Shown here piece by piece: positions 20,979 through 31,120 of a stretch of DNA of 64,000 nucleotides. How positions within the stretch are numbered: position 1 is the stretch's first letter; each line of letters opens with the position of its first letter. This DNA comes from Sulfurisphaera ohwakuensis. Its GTDB lineage: Archaea; Thermoproteota; Thermoprotei_A; Sulfolobales; Sulfolobaceae. A model generated the notes under the pieces. It had not been told where the DNA came from and did not search any database. It saw only the letters and a list, made by a program, of their open reading frames with translations. The stretch is from contig NZ_CP045484.1 in the NCBI RefSeq assembly GCF_009729055.1, positions 2,085,834 through 2,149,833 on the forward strand, given 5' to 3'. Both the position numbers and the translations under genes were made by a program.

Positions 20979-21844
20979 AATTTATACCCCAGATCTTCTA
21001 ATACTTTCTTCATTTTTAAGGCATCTCTTTCTAATTCTGGGCTCTCACAAATGAGAGTTATTGATATATCTCTCTTCATAATTTCTTTTGCTAGTGGTTC
21101 AAAAGGCGGTGTATTATTATCTATTGGTAAGTGCTCATCTATATATTTGCCGTTTCGAAATACTAAAGATTCAAAGTGAGAATTTATATGGGATAAATTT
21201 AGCTCTCTTACAAGTCTATCAATTATTTCCCCGTAATCTATTTGGCCACCTTGTCTTGCAAACGTATGAGCCCAATCAATATATGGTATAACACCTTTGA
21301 TCTCCTTAGAAATTGAAATTACCTCATCTAACGTACCAAAGGCAGTTTCTTTAGCCATAGTTTCTACACCGAATTTAACATTTTTAATTCCCATTGACCT
21401 AGCAGTATCGACGACCTCACCCAACTCAGCTTTTACTATTTGATAACATTCATCTGGGCTCTTTTTACCATAAAAAGCAATATGAATAGCAATCGCATCA
21501 GCATTCATTCTTTCTGCTCTATCTGCAGTATCAAGAATCCTTTTTTTCGAGGCTTCAACTTTTTCTTTATCTTCAGAACATAAATTTATAAAATAAGGAG
21601 CATGCACAGAAAGCCTCACACCTAGTTCCAATGCTACTTTACCAGCTTCTTCAGCACTCTCTGGACTCATTTTTACTCCTTGAACAAATTCGACTTCCAT
21701 AGCATTAAGACCTAATTCTTTTACTGTCTTAATACCCTCAATAGTATTCCTCTTTTTAGCTGAATGAGGAACTCCGGCTGGACCTAGATAAATCTTAGGC
21801 ACAATTGTTAGATTTGTTGTAAAGTTTATTAAAGATTTTACCAT
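20975..21844 (-). CDS. nfo: endonuclease IV family AP endonuclease (TIM barrel)
   Basis: 289 aa from ATG 21844. The metal-ligand pattern of endonuclease IV is visible: SVHAPYFINL, AIHIAFYG, GVETMAK, YIDWAHTFAR, HINSHFE and ICESPELERD. It cleaves DNA at abasic sites. A TATA element (atttataaag, 21863-21872) is ~26 bp upstream of 21844, favouring a leaderless start there rather than TTG 21853; GTG 21802 is another in-frame option that removes a ~14-residue leader. It is coupled to the HAD phosphatase. Confidence 0.85.
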   Translation of the reverse strand: MVKSLINFTTNLTIVPKIYLGPAGVPHSAKKRNTIEGIKTVKELGLNAMEVEFVQGVKMSPESAEEAGKVALELGVRLSVHAPYFINLCSEDKEKVEASKKRILDTADRAERMNADAIAIHIAFYGKKSPDECYQIVKAELGEVVDTARSMGIKNVKFGVETMAKETAFGTLDEVISISKEIKGVIPYIDWAHTFARQGGQIDYGEIIDRLVRELNLSHINSHFESLVFRNGKYIDEHLPIDNNTPPFEPLAKEIMKRDISITLICESPELERDALKMKKVLEDLGYKF

Positions 21845-21986
21845 ATAAAGCAAGGAGCTTAGTATTTATAAAGTAAAAGTTTTGTTGTTTATATTTCTAA
21901 AATAAATATAATACTAAGATCATTAAATTTTTTTATAAACAAAATATTACCAAGTTTTAGTAGTTCATGTAACAAAATATTTTAGT

Positions 21987-24900
21987 TTAAGAAACATTTA
22001 ACATCTTTATACTTTTTTCCTTTAGTAACTGCTCATTATCTCTTATTAAGAATACTAACGAGGATTTTAATACTGAGGCATCAAACTCTTCTGTACTCTG
22101 CCTTTTTACTTGTTCAACTATTCCATCTGCTATAGAATCAAATTGAATCGATGATATAACTGCATTTAGTTCTTTAGTTAAACTACTTAAATATGCAATT
22201 AAATCTTCGTATTTCATTCCATTCTTCTTTTTCTCCTCGACTATGGAAGAAACATAATTGTTAATAGAGTTAGATGCATCTTCTAATGCCTCCTTAACTA
22301 ATGGTTCTATGATTTTCTTATATTCATCAACACCACTTGTTGTAAAAGTGACTGTATCTGCAATTAAATTAACACGTTTAGTTAGAGCATTAACTATAGA
22401 GTTCAATACTGTCGCTTGAAGCGAATTTCTCTCAGCTGAAGATAACTCAATCTTACTAACCTTAACCTCAGTAGGTATATTTATCCTTAATTTTTCTGCG
22501 ATGAATTCTATTAAAGTTTTAGCATTAACTCCACTTTCTCTGAATTTAGCTGCTGCTAAGGGGCAAAGAGTTATTAGCGTTGGGTACTTAGAACCTAAAG
22601 CCCTTGCCATCATATCTGCTCTTTTACCAATGTTTTTCTCTAAAACTGCTCCGGAACAGCCTTCAACTTTTCTAACTCTAAACCCCATATCGCTAAGCCT
22701 TCTTATAACATCATTAGCGTATGAAGACGAGAAACATGCGACATGTAAGTATATTTCTTCACCTTTTCCGTCTATCTGAATAGACTTTAATACTCTGATG
22801 TCAATTGGTGATACCTCGTAAGTAACTTTTAATCCTAACATATTTGCATAATCCCTATAAACTTCTGACAGCACTTTGTAATCTTCTGGAGCTATTGTTA
22901 TGACCTCTAATGAGTTACTTAATATTTCTTCATTACTTTTTATTTTCTGCTGAAGTTTTTCACCACCACTTATATAGCTCATAAATCCACTATCGTATTC
23001 TGTACCAACTAATTTTACTTTTAAACCAAGAGCTTTCAGTATTTTTAAAGCAGCGATTGCTACTGTAGGATTATCTACTAAATATTTCCCTACCCATATT
23101 GCAATATCACTATTGTTATCTACGATACTAGCTACTTCTGGATCTTGCGTTAATGGAATTTTAACTGGTGGTTCTTCTGGTACTTTTTTAGCTACGATAC
23201 TATTTAATTTGACTAATAATGAAGAGATTGGGATCTTAGCTGGGCATACACCATCACATAGACCACATTTATGACATCCAGAAATTTCAGCTATAGCTGA
23301 ATCTGGAATATCGACACTACCATAAAGATGATGATATGAGATTGCACCTTTTACGAAATCAAACATTCCTTTAGGAGCATAAGGAACTTGAGGAATTAGT
23401 CTAAATTGTGGGCATACCGTTACACACATAGCACAGTCAATACATTCTAAAGAGTAATCAGTGAAAATATCTAAAAACCTCTTTACAGCAGAATACCCAC
23501 TCACTTCCCCTCCTGGAACTACAGCCTTTACAAAACCAATTCCAAACCTAAATTGTAACGCTTCTTGTTGTCTTCTTACTATTTCAAAAACTACTTTACC
23601 TCTTTTCTTAGGATCAAATACTTTTCCTGGGTTAAATAATTCTTCAGGATCCATCTCTTCTTTGTATTTCTTAATAACTTCATATCTATCAATACCTAAT
23701 TGTTGGAACGTCTTACCCATAGCTGAAAGTCTATTTCTAGAATATTTATGTCCAAACATTCCTATTGATAATAAAGAACCTCCGACTTTTACGAAAGAAT
23801 CCATCATCAACGTATTCTTTGCTAAATCATAAATTAACTTCTTATCATTAGGTTTAAGAGAAACTTCAGTGAATGCGTTAACTAGTAATACCTCTCTCTT
23901 TTCTAAATCTATATCCAGATCAAACCCAGAATTAGGAGACAATTCTCCTAACCTACCTAAAGTACCTTCTAATTCTTTAACCAAATCGTTTATTTTAGTA
24001 TAATGAATAAGACCGTGCTGATGAATTAGTAATCCTTTAGTTCTTAACGCAGCAACTACACCGTGGTTAAAAGACCACCAACCAGTCCATTCCCCCTCAT
24101 ACACTTCTGCACTAAAAGCTTGAGCTATCCTATATAATTTAGGTTCTACAAGGGAAGAACGTAAGGATGGATATAATATAATCATATTCCATTTTCCTGG
24201 CGAAAGTTTTGCATTAAATTTCTGAGCTATATAAGATGAGATTGTTGGACCTCTTACTTGCACATGCCATGCTGGAATAACTTCTCTGTAAAACTCACCA
24301 ATTGCTTTTATAGCATCATCAAATGAATTAAAGGAAAGCACTAAAGCCTCGGTAGGAGAGTACTTTCTTAATCTAATTCCAGCTTTTACAATAATTCCAG
24401 TAGTTCCTTCAGCACCAGCAACAAGAGCTAAATTACCCCCTTCTAGATGGACTAATTCCCCCTTAGGGTTAATCATATCGACAAAGCTTATGTTATCTGA
24501 AATAAAACCGTACTCATAAGAACCAATACCTAACGCATCACCAGCAATTCCTCCTCCTACTGTAGAATCGTATGACGATGGGAAAGTCCTCAGCTGTAAA
24601 CCTTTATTTTGAGCCGCTAAATCAACAAGCTTCCATGTGGCACCAGGCTCAGTTATAGCAACCATATTTGATTCATCAATTTCAACCTTATCCATTTTAG
24701 AGAAATCAAGTAATATTCCGCCTTCCGTAGTTAGTGCATTACCATATCTATTAGTGCCCCTGCCATAAGGAGTAATAGGAACTTTATATTTCAAAGCTAT
24801 CTTAACAGCATCTATTACATCCTCGACTGAAGTTGGATAAATCACATAATCTGGGATAATATTTATCTTTATACCAGCCCAGACCAATTGTGGTACAAAG

Positions 24901-24989
24901 CCCATATCTGCTGAATGAGAAAGTCTTTCAACTAAACTATCAGAAAAGTTATTTCCAAATCTAGCTTCTAATTCTTCTCTTAACCCCAC
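21987..24989 (-). CDS. GlcD-GlcF fusion: FAD-linked oxidase with iron-sulfur domain, 1000 aa
   Basis: The N-terminal ~470 residues are a PCMH-type FAD-binding oxidase (PYGRGTNRYGNA, FDLDIDLEKR, MDPEELFNPGKVFDP), as in D-lactate/glycolate dehydrogenases. Two 4Fe-4S motifs follow near residues 515-570 (CIDCAMCVTVCP and CHKCGLCDGVCP). A GlcF-like region with HVACFSSS and EGCSGAVLEKN comes next, then a ~130-residue helical tail. It likely oxidises a 2-hydroxy acid and passes electrons to quinone or an Fe-S carrier. The HIT gene overlaps its start by 10 bp. Confidence 0.85.
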   Translation of the reverse strand: MGLREELEARFGNNFSDSLVERLSHSADMGFVPQLVWAGIKINIIPDYVIYPTSVEDVIDAVKIALKYKVPITPYGRGTNRYGNALTTEGGILLDFSKMDKVEIDESNMVAITEPGATWKLVDLAAQNKGLQLRTFPSSYDSTVGGGIAGDALGIGSYEYGFISDNISFVDMINPKGELVHLEGGNLALVAGAEGTTGIIVKAGIRLRKYSPTEALVLSFNSFDDAIKAIGEFYREVIPAWHVQVRGPTISSYIAQKFNAKLSPGKWNMIILYPSLRSSLVEPKLYRIAQAFSAEVYEGEWTGWWSFNHGVVAALRTKGLLIHQHGLIHYTKINDLVKELEGTLGRLGELSPNSGFDLDIDLEKREVLLVNAFTEVSLKPNDKKLIYDLAKNTLMMDSFVKVGGSLLSIGMFGHKYSRNRLSAMGKTFQQLGIDRYEVIKKYKEEMDPEELFNPGKVFDPKKRGKVVFEIVRRQQEALQFRFGIGFVKAVVPGGEVSGYSAVKRFLDIFTDYSLECIDCAMCVTVCPQFRLIPQVPYAPKGMFDFVKGAISYHHLYGSVDIPDSAIAEISGCHKCGLCDGVCPAKIPISSLLVKLNSIVAKKVPEEPPVKIPLTQDPEVASIVDNNSDIAIWVGKYLVDNPTVAIAALKILKALGLKVKLVGTEYDSGFMSYISGGEKLQQKIKSNEEILSNSLEVITIAPEDYKVLSEVYRDYANMLGLKVTYEVSPIDIRVLKSIQIDGKGEEIYLHVACFSSSYANDVIRRLSDMGFRVRKVEGCSGAVLEKNIGKRADMMARALGSKYPTLITLCPLAAAKFRESGVNAKTLIEFIAEKLRINIPTEVKVSKIELSSAERNSLQATVLNSIVNALTKRVNLIADTVTFTTSGVDEYKKIIEPLVKEALEDASNSINNYVSSIVEEKKKNGMKYEDLIAYLSSLTKELNAVISSIQFDSIADGIVEQVKRQSTEEFDASVLKSSLVFLIRDNEQLLKEKSIKMLNVS

Positions 24990-25432
24990 TTATAATCACC
25001 AATTTTTCTTTTTAAATTTTCAATAGACTCCCTAATAATTTTTTGTAATAATTCATAATATTCTTTTTCTTGCTCCTTTCTTGGCTTAAAACTTTTAAAA
25101 ATATCTGGATAATCTCCTTCCCAAGTTGGGATTATATGGACATGAAGGTGAAAAATAACTTGACCCGCACTTTTACCTATATTAGTTAATAATCTTAACC
25201 CATCAGCCTTGACAGCATCCTTTATACCAAGTGAGACAAGTTTTACAACCTTAGCTAGTTCCGCTAACGTATCCTCATCTGCCTCTAAATAGTTCTCAAA
25301 ATGCTTTTTAGGAATCACAAGAGTATGTCCCAAGGATACTGGATATTTATCTAATATTGCTGCAAATTTGTCATCTTCATAAACAAAGTAACCTTCCAAT
25401 TCTCTATTTATAATGCTACAAAACGTACACAT
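24980..25432 (-). CDS. HIT family nucleotide hydrolase/transferase
   Basis: 150 aa. The histidine triad is HLHVHIIPTW, with the upstream GHTLVIPKKHFENY and an N-terminal CTFC zinc pair plus later His. HIT proteins cleave AMP-conjugates or dinucleotide polyphosphates. It lies upstream of and overlaps the 1000-aa FAD/Fe-S gene by 10 bp, so the two are co-transcribed. Substrate unknown. Confidence 0.92.
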   Translation of the reverse strand: MCTFCSIINRELEGYFVYEDDKFAAILDKYPVSLGHTLVIPKKHFENYLEADEDTLAELAKVVKLVSLGIKDAVKADGLRLLTNIGKSAGQVIFHLHVHIIPTWEGDYPDIFKSFKPRKEQEKEYYELLQKIIRESIENLKRKIGDYKWG

Positions 25433-25474
25433 ATTGAATAATTATATAACATTCTGTTTATGAATTTTTAGTTA

Positions 25475-26074
25475 ATGGATATACCGTTACAAATACTAAT
25501 ACTTATATTTTTGATAAGCTTTATTACTAATATATTACCCTTTGCTGGAGCCCCTTATACTTTAATAGCCACCAATTTCCTTCTAGCTTATGGCGAGAAT
25601 ATTGAAAATATTCTAATTGTTATATTTTTATCCGGCACTGGAGCAGCTCTGGCTAAAACTATTACCTATGTCCTTGGTATAGCATTGAAAAAACCATTAA
25701 GAAAAAACAAAAATATACCTTTAATTAATAAATTCATTAAAAGTAAATATTTTCCATTAGCACTCTTTATTACAGCTATTTTACCGGGTTTGCCACTCGA
25801 TGATTATCTTTATATAGGAGGTGGGATAGTGAAAGAATCGCTTAAAAAAATGTTAATAATAACAATTCCATCTAAAATTCTAAAAAGTTCAATAGAAATT
25901 CCCCTAGAATTATTTGGAATATTAAAAATAAGTGATTTATTTAATTTAAATCCTTTGTTTTTATCTATTTTACTTACAATAATTTTCTTTATAATAGGAT
26001 TCTTACTCATAAAAATAGACTGGAACTCTTTATATGAGAAAATTAGTGAAAAATATTTAAATAAAAGAATATAG
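25475..26074 (+). CDS. DedA/VTT-like integral membrane protein
   Basis: 199 aa with about five hydrophobic segments. The re-entrant-loop style of VTT/DedA proteins is visible (FAGAPYTLIATNFLLA and FITAILPGLPLDDYLYIGGG). It may act in lipid or small-molecule transport across the membrane; this is a fold-level guess. A TATA element (attatataac) lies about 26 bp before the ATG, so it is leaderless. The Nudix gene follows 8 bp later. Confidence 0.65.
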   Translation: MDIPLQILILIFLISFITNILPFAGAPYTLIATNFLLAYGENIENILIVIFLSGTGAALAKTITYVLGIALKKPLRKNKNIPLINKFIKSKYFPLALFITAILPGLPLDDYLYIGGGIVKESLKKMLIITIPSKILKSSIEIPLELFGILKISDLFNLNPLFLSILLTIIFFIIGFLLIKIDWNSLYEKISEKYLNKRI

Positions 26075-26082
26075 TAGTATCC

Positions 26083-26610
26083 ATGAGAATTTTCTCCTCC
26101 CAAAAGTTTGATGTCATTATAGATAAATTCCAATTACCCAATGGAAAAGAAATAGAAAAAGCATATGTTAAACATAGGGGATCAGTAGTCATAGTACCAT
26201 TTATTGATAAAGAAAAAATTATAATGATTAAGCAATACAGACCAATTATAGGAAAATGGTTAATAGAATTACCAGCGGGAACAGTTGAGGAAAAAGAAAA
26301 TGAAGAAGAAACAGCAAGGAGAGAATTAGAAGAAGAAATTGGTTACAAACCCAATTTTATGACTAAGATATTTTCCTTCTATGTATCACCTGGAGTAACT
26401 ACAGAAATTATGCATGTTTATATAGCTAGAGATTTAGTAAAAACTTCTCAGAAACTAGAAGAATATGAAGTTATCGAACCCTTCGAAATAAAATTTGATG
26501 ATGCAGTAAAAATGGTATTGGATGGAAAAATCGAGGATGGAAAAACAATGTTATCATTACTTCTTATTTCACAAAAATATCAAGATCTCCTAACTCACCA
26601 ACTAATATAG
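26083..26610 (+). CDS. Nudix hydrolase, ADP-ribose pyrophosphatase-like
   Basis: 175 aa. The Nudix box runs from the AGT of [20 protein letters not shown] into EEEIGY and fits GX5EX7REUXEEXGU. The preceding [19 protein letters not shown] and the later [14 protein letters not shown] are typical of ADP-ribose pyrophosphatases. It would recycle ADP-ribose or related nucleotides. It converges with the HemQ-like gene and overlaps its end by 47 bp. Confidence 0.88.
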   Translation: MRIFSSQKFDVIIDKFQLPNGKEIEKAYVKHRGSVVIVPFIDKEKIIMIKQYRPIIGKWLIELPAGTVEEKENEEETARRELEEEIGYKPNFMTKIFSFYVSPGVTTEIMHVYIARDLVKTSQKLEEYEVIEPFEIKFDDAVKMVLDGKIEDGKTMLSLLLISQKYQDLLTHQLI

Positions 26611-27214
26611 GTTCCTCTAATGTAATCCACTTCCTAGCTTTTGCCTCTCTCAATTTTTCAACGACATTTGTCCACTTATAAAGATCAGGGATTTCATAAA
26701 TTACTACAAATTCATAATCTCCTATACCGAAGGAATAAGTAGTATATGATCTAATGCCTTCATTATCTGGATGATTTTTTGCAATATTAATGTGTTCAGC
26801 CATAATATCACGTCTTTCCTCAAAAGGCAATAAATACCATTCCGGAGATTTCTTCATGGGATAAGCTACAAAATATTTTAAAGGTGGAATCTTTAGGAAT
26901 GAGGATAAATCCTTATTTCCACCCATAGTATAAGGAGAAGGTTTAAAAACAGAGAAGAAAGATACTTTTTCTTCTAAGTATGAGTTTGAAACTGAAAGAA
27001 GCGAATATCTAAAATCGTTTAGTGGAGTAGTATTATAGTCACATGTCCAATAAATTATATCTCCATCATATCTAAGAGAAATAAATCTCTTCAGTGAAAC
27101 TAATTTATTTGAGAACTCTTTTTCCACTTCATTCAATCTAGATAGTATTTGTTTTCTTTCTTCTCTGCCAGATTTCCACCATTCTTTAGAAAACTTAAAC
27201 ATGCTAACGGTCAT
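26564..27214 (-). CDS. chlorite dismutase-like / HemQ family heme protein
   Basis: 216 aa from ATG 27214. Conserved family features: the central [24 protein letters not shown] stretch (seen in two parts), [17 protein letters not shown], and the Gly-rich PSPYTMGG. The family binds heme and includes coproheme decarboxylases and chlorite dismutases; the axial His is likely the one in AEHINIAK. A longer frame to 27376 is not credible because it would overlap the divergent btpA gene and its promoter. Confidence 0.8.
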   Translation of the reverse strand: MTVSMFKFSKEWWKSGREERKQILSRLNEVEKEFSNKLVSLKRFISLRYDGDIIYWTCDYNTTPLNDFRYSLLSVSNSYLEEKVSFFSVFKPSPYTMGGNKDLSSFLKIPPLKYFVAYPMKKSPEWYLLPFEERRDIMAEHINIAKNHPDNEGIRSYTTYSFGIGDYEFVVIYEIPDLYKWTNVVEKLREAKARKWITLEEPILVGELGDLDIFVK

Positions 27215-27245
27215 ATAAACATAGTTTGACAACTTGTTCACAAAG

Positions 27246-27256
27246 GTATATATTTT
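27246..27256. promoter_or_regulatory. shared divergent TATA element (hemQ-like / btpA)
   Basis: The stretch gtatatatttt is nearly symmetric. Its centre lies ~26 bp before the btpA ATG at 27277 on the plus strand, and ~37 bp before the HemQ-like ATG at 27214 on the minus strand. Only 62 bp separate the two starts, so one TATA region probably serves both directions. Confidence 0.45.
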
Positions 27257-27276
27257 CACCAAAATAAATAAACCTA

Positions 27277-28029
27277 ATGAAGCTAATAGGAGTTGTTCAT
27301 TTACCACCATTACCTGGATCGTTTTTCTACAAAGGCGAATTTGAGGAAATAGTAGACTTTGCAATAAATGAGTCAAAGAAACTTGAAGTAGGGGGATTTG
27401 ATGCAGTAATATTAGAAAATTTTAATGATAAACCATTTAGAAAAAAAGTAAGAGTTGAGACAGCAATCGCTATGAGTATAATAGCTAGAGAGGTAAAAAA
27501 ATCTACCAGTTTACTCGTGGGTATAAATCTTTTACGCAATTCCGCTTATGAAGCAGCAAGTATTGCGAGTTTAACTGGAGATTTTATAAGAGTTAATGCA
27601 TTATGCGAAACAATATCTTCCCCTGAAGGGATAATTGAACCAGCGTCAGTAGAAGTTCAAGAGGCACTCTACTATACAAAGAGGAAAATCTCTATCTTAG
27701 CTGACATAAATGTAAAACATGCTAGCCCTTTACATCAAATGAACTTAGAAAGCTTACTATTGGATTGTAAAGAAAGAGGATTTGCTGACTATATAATCGT
27801 AACTGGGGAAAGAACAGGCAAAGAACCAAACCCAGAAGTTGTAAAAATGATAAAGAATATCTCTCCACTGCCAGTATGTGTAGGAAGTGGAATAACCCCA
27901 AATAATATTAGAGATTACAAAGTGGACTGTTTTATAATTGGGACATATTTAAAGGACACTGATGGTAAAATAAGGGTAGAAAGAGTGAAAGAAATTGCAA
28001 ACGCGGTTAAGAGTATACATAACAGGTGA
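27277..28029 (+). CDS. BtpA/SgcQ family TIM-barrel protein
   Basis: 250 aa. It has the family opening [21 protein letters not shown], the middle [15 protein letters not shown], and the phosphate-loop-like [11 protein letters not shown]. BtpA was linked to photosystem I stability in cyanobacteria, but archaeal members are non-photosynthetic and their reaction is unknown. It overlaps the THEP1 gene by 35 bp and shares a promoter region with the HemQ-like gene. Confidence 0.85.
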   Translation: MKLIGVVHLPPLPGSFFYKGEFEEIVDFAINESKKLEVGGFDAVILENFNDKPFRKKVRVETAIAMSIIAREVKKSTSLLVGINLLRNSAYEAASIASLTGDFIRVNALCETISSPEGIIEPASVEVQEALYYTKRKISILADINVKHASPLHQMNLESLLLDCKERGFADYIIVTGERTGKEPNPEVVKMIKNISPLPVCVGSGITPNNIRDYKVDCFIIGTYLKDTDGKIRVERVKEIANAVKSIHNR

Positions 28030-28504
28030 GCCCGGAGTAGGAAAAACGACAATTTTTCTTAAAGTAATTGATAAACTCAAATTACAAGGATACTCTATCT
28101 CAGGCTTTTATTGTCCAGAAGTGAGAGAAAAAGGACAAAGAATAGGTTTCAAAATAAAAAGCCTAGATAATGAAGTAGAAGATTGGTTAGCTAGTATTTA
28201 TGCAAGAAGTAGTATTAAAATTGGTAAATATTATATTACTATAAATGAAAATATAATAAATAAAATTAAGGAAAAAATTTCTAAATCTGAAATAATAGGA
28301 ATTGATGAAATAGGCCCAATGGAGCTTTCGGTACCTAAGCTTAAAGAGATAATAGACTACGTATTGAAGGAAAAACCTATAGTCGTAGCAGTAGTCCATA
28401 GGAAGATTTCATTTAAAGATGGAAAAACATTTATAGTTACTTATGAAAATAGAAGTAGACTAGACAATGAAATATTTAACTATATAATATCCTTGATACA
28501 ATAA
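27995..28504 (+). CDS. THEP1 family nucleoside-triphosphatase
   Basis: 169 aa starting at TTG within the end of btpA. Walker A is [11 protein letters not shown] and Walker B EIIGIDEIGPMEL; FYCPEVREKGQRIGF matches the THEP1 family. These proteins hydrolyse NTPs broadly; the physiological role is unclear. No later start keeps the P-loop intact, so the overlapping TTG is accepted. Confidence 0.88.
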   Translation: MQTRLRVYITGEPGVGKTTIFLKVIDKLKLQGYSISGFYCPEVREKGQRIGFKIKSLDNEVEDWLASIYARSSIKIGKYYITINENIINKIKEKISKSEIIGIDEIGPMELSVPKLKEIIDYVLKEKPIVVAVVHRKISFKDGKTFIVTYENRSRLDNEIFNYIISLIQ

Positions 28505-28696
28505 CTATGAAGTATTAAATGCTAGAAATATGTTAATAAAAAATACTTAGAAAATTTCAACAAATTATCAATCTATTTAGAAGCAACTAGCATCATAAAG
28601 CTCAGGTAAATTCTTCGTTGTGACTAGCTTAAGGAGATGTTAATAAAATAAAATTCTCTTGATTAATTATATATAGCATACTCCAACTATTATTTT

Positions 28697-30280
28697 GTGG
28701 ATATTCAATTAAGGCATAAGATACTATACATTATTTTAGCGTCTATAATGTTATATACGCTTTACTTGATTAACTTTAGAAATAATATTCTAACACACCC
28801 TATTTCAGCTGCAATAACCTCGTTCTCTTTCTTTTCAGTAATTACTATAATAATAATTTCTCTTTATCCAGAATTATTAGACCCTAATAGGAACTTATCT
28901 AAAATTGATGATTATGTAGTTTTCATAGCTACGTCAACATTTCTTATAGTTAGTATATCATTAATCTCAAGCTATGGTACTGATGATATGGAATATATTT
29001 TTCAAGCTTTAAACTATTTATTCAGTGGGAAGAATCCTTATTTAGCAAATTATTACCCCTACTCAGTCGGCCCTACTTATTTAATTAATGGTAAGATTGC
29101 CTCCACTTTTGTATATCCTCCATTTTCTTTTCTAGTTTATATTCCATTTTATCTTTTAATCAGATTAACTAGTGCACCAGGCTATTATATAAATATAGTA
29201 AATGTGATATTTGATATCATACTTATAATACTAATCTATCTTGAGGGAAGAAAAAAACAAGATCCACTAGCCGTTCTATCTGTTATATTTTTATATCTAC
29301 TCACAGCAATAGCAATACCACCTTTTTATGGTGTGAACAGTGTAATTCCAGCAACATTCTTACTTATTTCATATCTGAGAGATGATAAGTGGGGGGGAGT
29401 TAGCTTAGGTATTGCCTCATCTTTTATTCAACTTAGTTGGTTAGCATTACCGTTCATTTTAATATATAAACTTAAAAATAGTAAAATAAGCAAAATTAAG
29501 AATTACTTATTATATTTTATACTAACGATTATAATCATAAATCTTCCATTTGTTATATTAAACTATAAAGCGTTTTTATATAACATATTTACAACTGATA
29601 TTAATACTATTCCCGTGGGTGCATTAGGATTAACTGTAATTAATTATGCAGGAGTATACCAATTAGAACCATGGTTTTTTACATTCTCTGAAAGTGTAGT
29701 ATCTATTTTTCTTATATATATATATTACAGATTTTTCGAAATATTGAAACAAAGTATCTGGATATACCCTATGATTATTAGTTGGTTCATGTGGAGAACC
29801 CTTACCGAATATTTCTTTTTATGGATTCCATTATTATTTGTAACAATCTATAAGATGGATTATAAATTACCTAGTATTAAGATAAATATAAGAAAAGATA
29901 TAGGAGTTCCTTTATTTATTCTTTTAACGCTCTTATTATCCGTTGGAGTATATGCACATGAAACCTACATATCAACAAACCCTCTTAAAATATTAAACGT
30001 TCAACCATTAGGCAAACAACCATATTCTGCTATTCTAGTTGAAGTTAAAAATTTAGGTAATAAACCATTAAATATCACCCTCGTAAGAGTATCCTTGCCT
30101 AACAATCTTAATATGGTATGGAATTTCACATATACTTTAATTCCACCAAATTCTTCATCAATACTTTTTGCCTATGCACCATACTATAATGAGACAATAA
30201 ATTCAACAGTATTTACAGTAGAAGTTTACTCATATTATTACTTTGCAACATATAAGGTAAATGTAAGTAATATTTCTTAG
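28697..30280 (+). CDS. multi-span membrane protein, GT-C glycosyltransferase-like
   Basis: 527 aa with about ten transmembrane segments, then a ~110-residue extracytoplasmic beta-rich tail with many N-x-S/T sequons. The first loop has DDMEYIFQALNYLFSGKNPY and VYPPFSFLVY, as in polyprenyl-linked mannosyltransferases (DUF2029/GT87 style). A role in glycan assembly at the membrane is inferred. GTG start; TATA (attatatata) is ~26 bp upstream, so leaderless. NadE begins directly after its stop. Confidence 0.7.
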   Translation: MDIQLRHKILYIILASIMLYTLYLINFRNNILTHPISAAITSFSFFSVITIIIISLYPELLDPNRNLSKIDDYVVFIATSTFLIVSISLISSYGTDDMEYIFQALNYLFSGKNPYLANYYPYSVGPTYLINGKIASTFVYPPFSFLVYIPFYLLIRLTSAPGYYINIVNVIFDIILIILIYLEGRKKQDPLAVLSVIFLYLLTAIAIPPFYGVNSVIPATFLLISYLRDDKWGGVSLGIASSFIQLSWLALPFILIYKLKNSKISKIKNYLLYFILTIIIINLPFVILNYKAFLYNIFTTDINTIPVGALGLTVINYAGVYQLEPWFFTFSESVVSIFLIYIYYRFFEILKQSIWIYPMIISWFMWRTLTEYFFLWIPLLFVTIYKMDYKLPSIKINIRKDIGVPLFILLTLLLSVGVYAHETYISTNPLKILNVQPLGKQPYSAILVEVKNLGNKPLNITLVRVSLPNNLNMVWNFTYTLIPPNSSSILFAYAPYYNETINSTVFTVEVYSYYYFATYKVNVSNIS

Positions 30281-31120
30281 ATGATGCCAGAATATGTAAG
30301 AAAAAAACTTACCTTAGACTTTGGCCAAGTTACTGATTACATAGTTAGAAGAATAAGAGAATACATAGAAGAGAGTAAAAAAGAAGGAGGGATAATAGGC
30401 TTAAGTGGTGGAATTGATTCTTCAGTAACAACAATACTCTTATCAAGAGCTACCAATAACTTCTACATCCTATTAATGCCTACTTCGTCTACACCTCAAA
30501 AAGACATTGAAGATGCCATGAAAATAATTAAAATAGTGAATGGTGAAAATAAATATAGTTATATAAACATTGATGAGATTATTAATGAGTTCTCCTCTAT
30601 TGTCAATACATCCGATAAAATAGTAATAGGAAATATAAAAGCTAGGGTTAGAATGACACTATTATATGCGTTTGCTCAAAAAATGAACTATCTAGTAATA
30701 GGAACGGGAGATAAAAGTGAAATAATGCTTGGTTATTTTACTAAATATGGTGATGGAGGAGTAGATGTATTACCAATTGGAGACTTATATAAAACACAAG
30801 TTAGAATGCTAGGTAATTATTTAGGAGTACCAGAAGAAATAGTTAAAAAACCACCTTCTCCAGCATTATGGGAGGGACAAACTGCTGAAGGGGAAATTGG
30901 TTTAGATTATGAAACTATAGATTCGATACTTTACCTTAAGTTTGAGGAAATGAGAGAACCAGAAGAAATAGCCGAAATGACTAAGACTAGTTATGATAAA
31001 GTAATAAAAATTATAAATATGGTGAAAACATCACAACATAAAAGACTCCCACCAGAGATTTTCAGATTAAGCGGAAGGGCAATTAACTCTGACTGGAGGT
31101 ATCCAAGGCAATGGGGTTAA
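30281..31120 (+). CDS. nadE: NAD synthetase (ammonia-ligase subunit)
   Basis: 279 aa. The PP-loop is IIGLSGGIDSSVTT, the acceptor-side GTGDKSEIMLGYFTKYGDG is typical, and KKPPSPALWEGQTAEGE matches the C-terminal region of NadE. Reaction: deamido-NAD plus ATP and ammonia to NAD. The next gene, a stand-alone glutaminase-type domain, overlaps by 10 bp, so the pair probably makes a two-protein glutamine-dependent enzyme. Confidence 0.93.
   Translation: MMPEYVRKKLTLDFGQVTDYIVRRIREYIEESKKEGGIIGLSGGIDSSVTTILLSRATNNFYILLMPTSSTPQKDIEDAMKIIKIVNGENKYSYINIDEIINEFSSIVNTSDKIVIGNIKARVRMTLLYAFAQKMNYLVIGTGDKSEIMLGYFTKYGDGGVDVLPIGDLYKTQVRMLGNYLGVPEEIVKKPPSPALWEGQTAEGEIGLDYETIDSILYLKFEEMREPEEIAEMTKTSYDKVIKIINMVKTSQHKRLPPEIFRLSGRAINSDWRYPRQWG

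Noticed and set aside
26564..27376. Longer HemQ-like start at 27376
   Set aside because: Would run across the btpA start and both promoters; the family begins near 27214.
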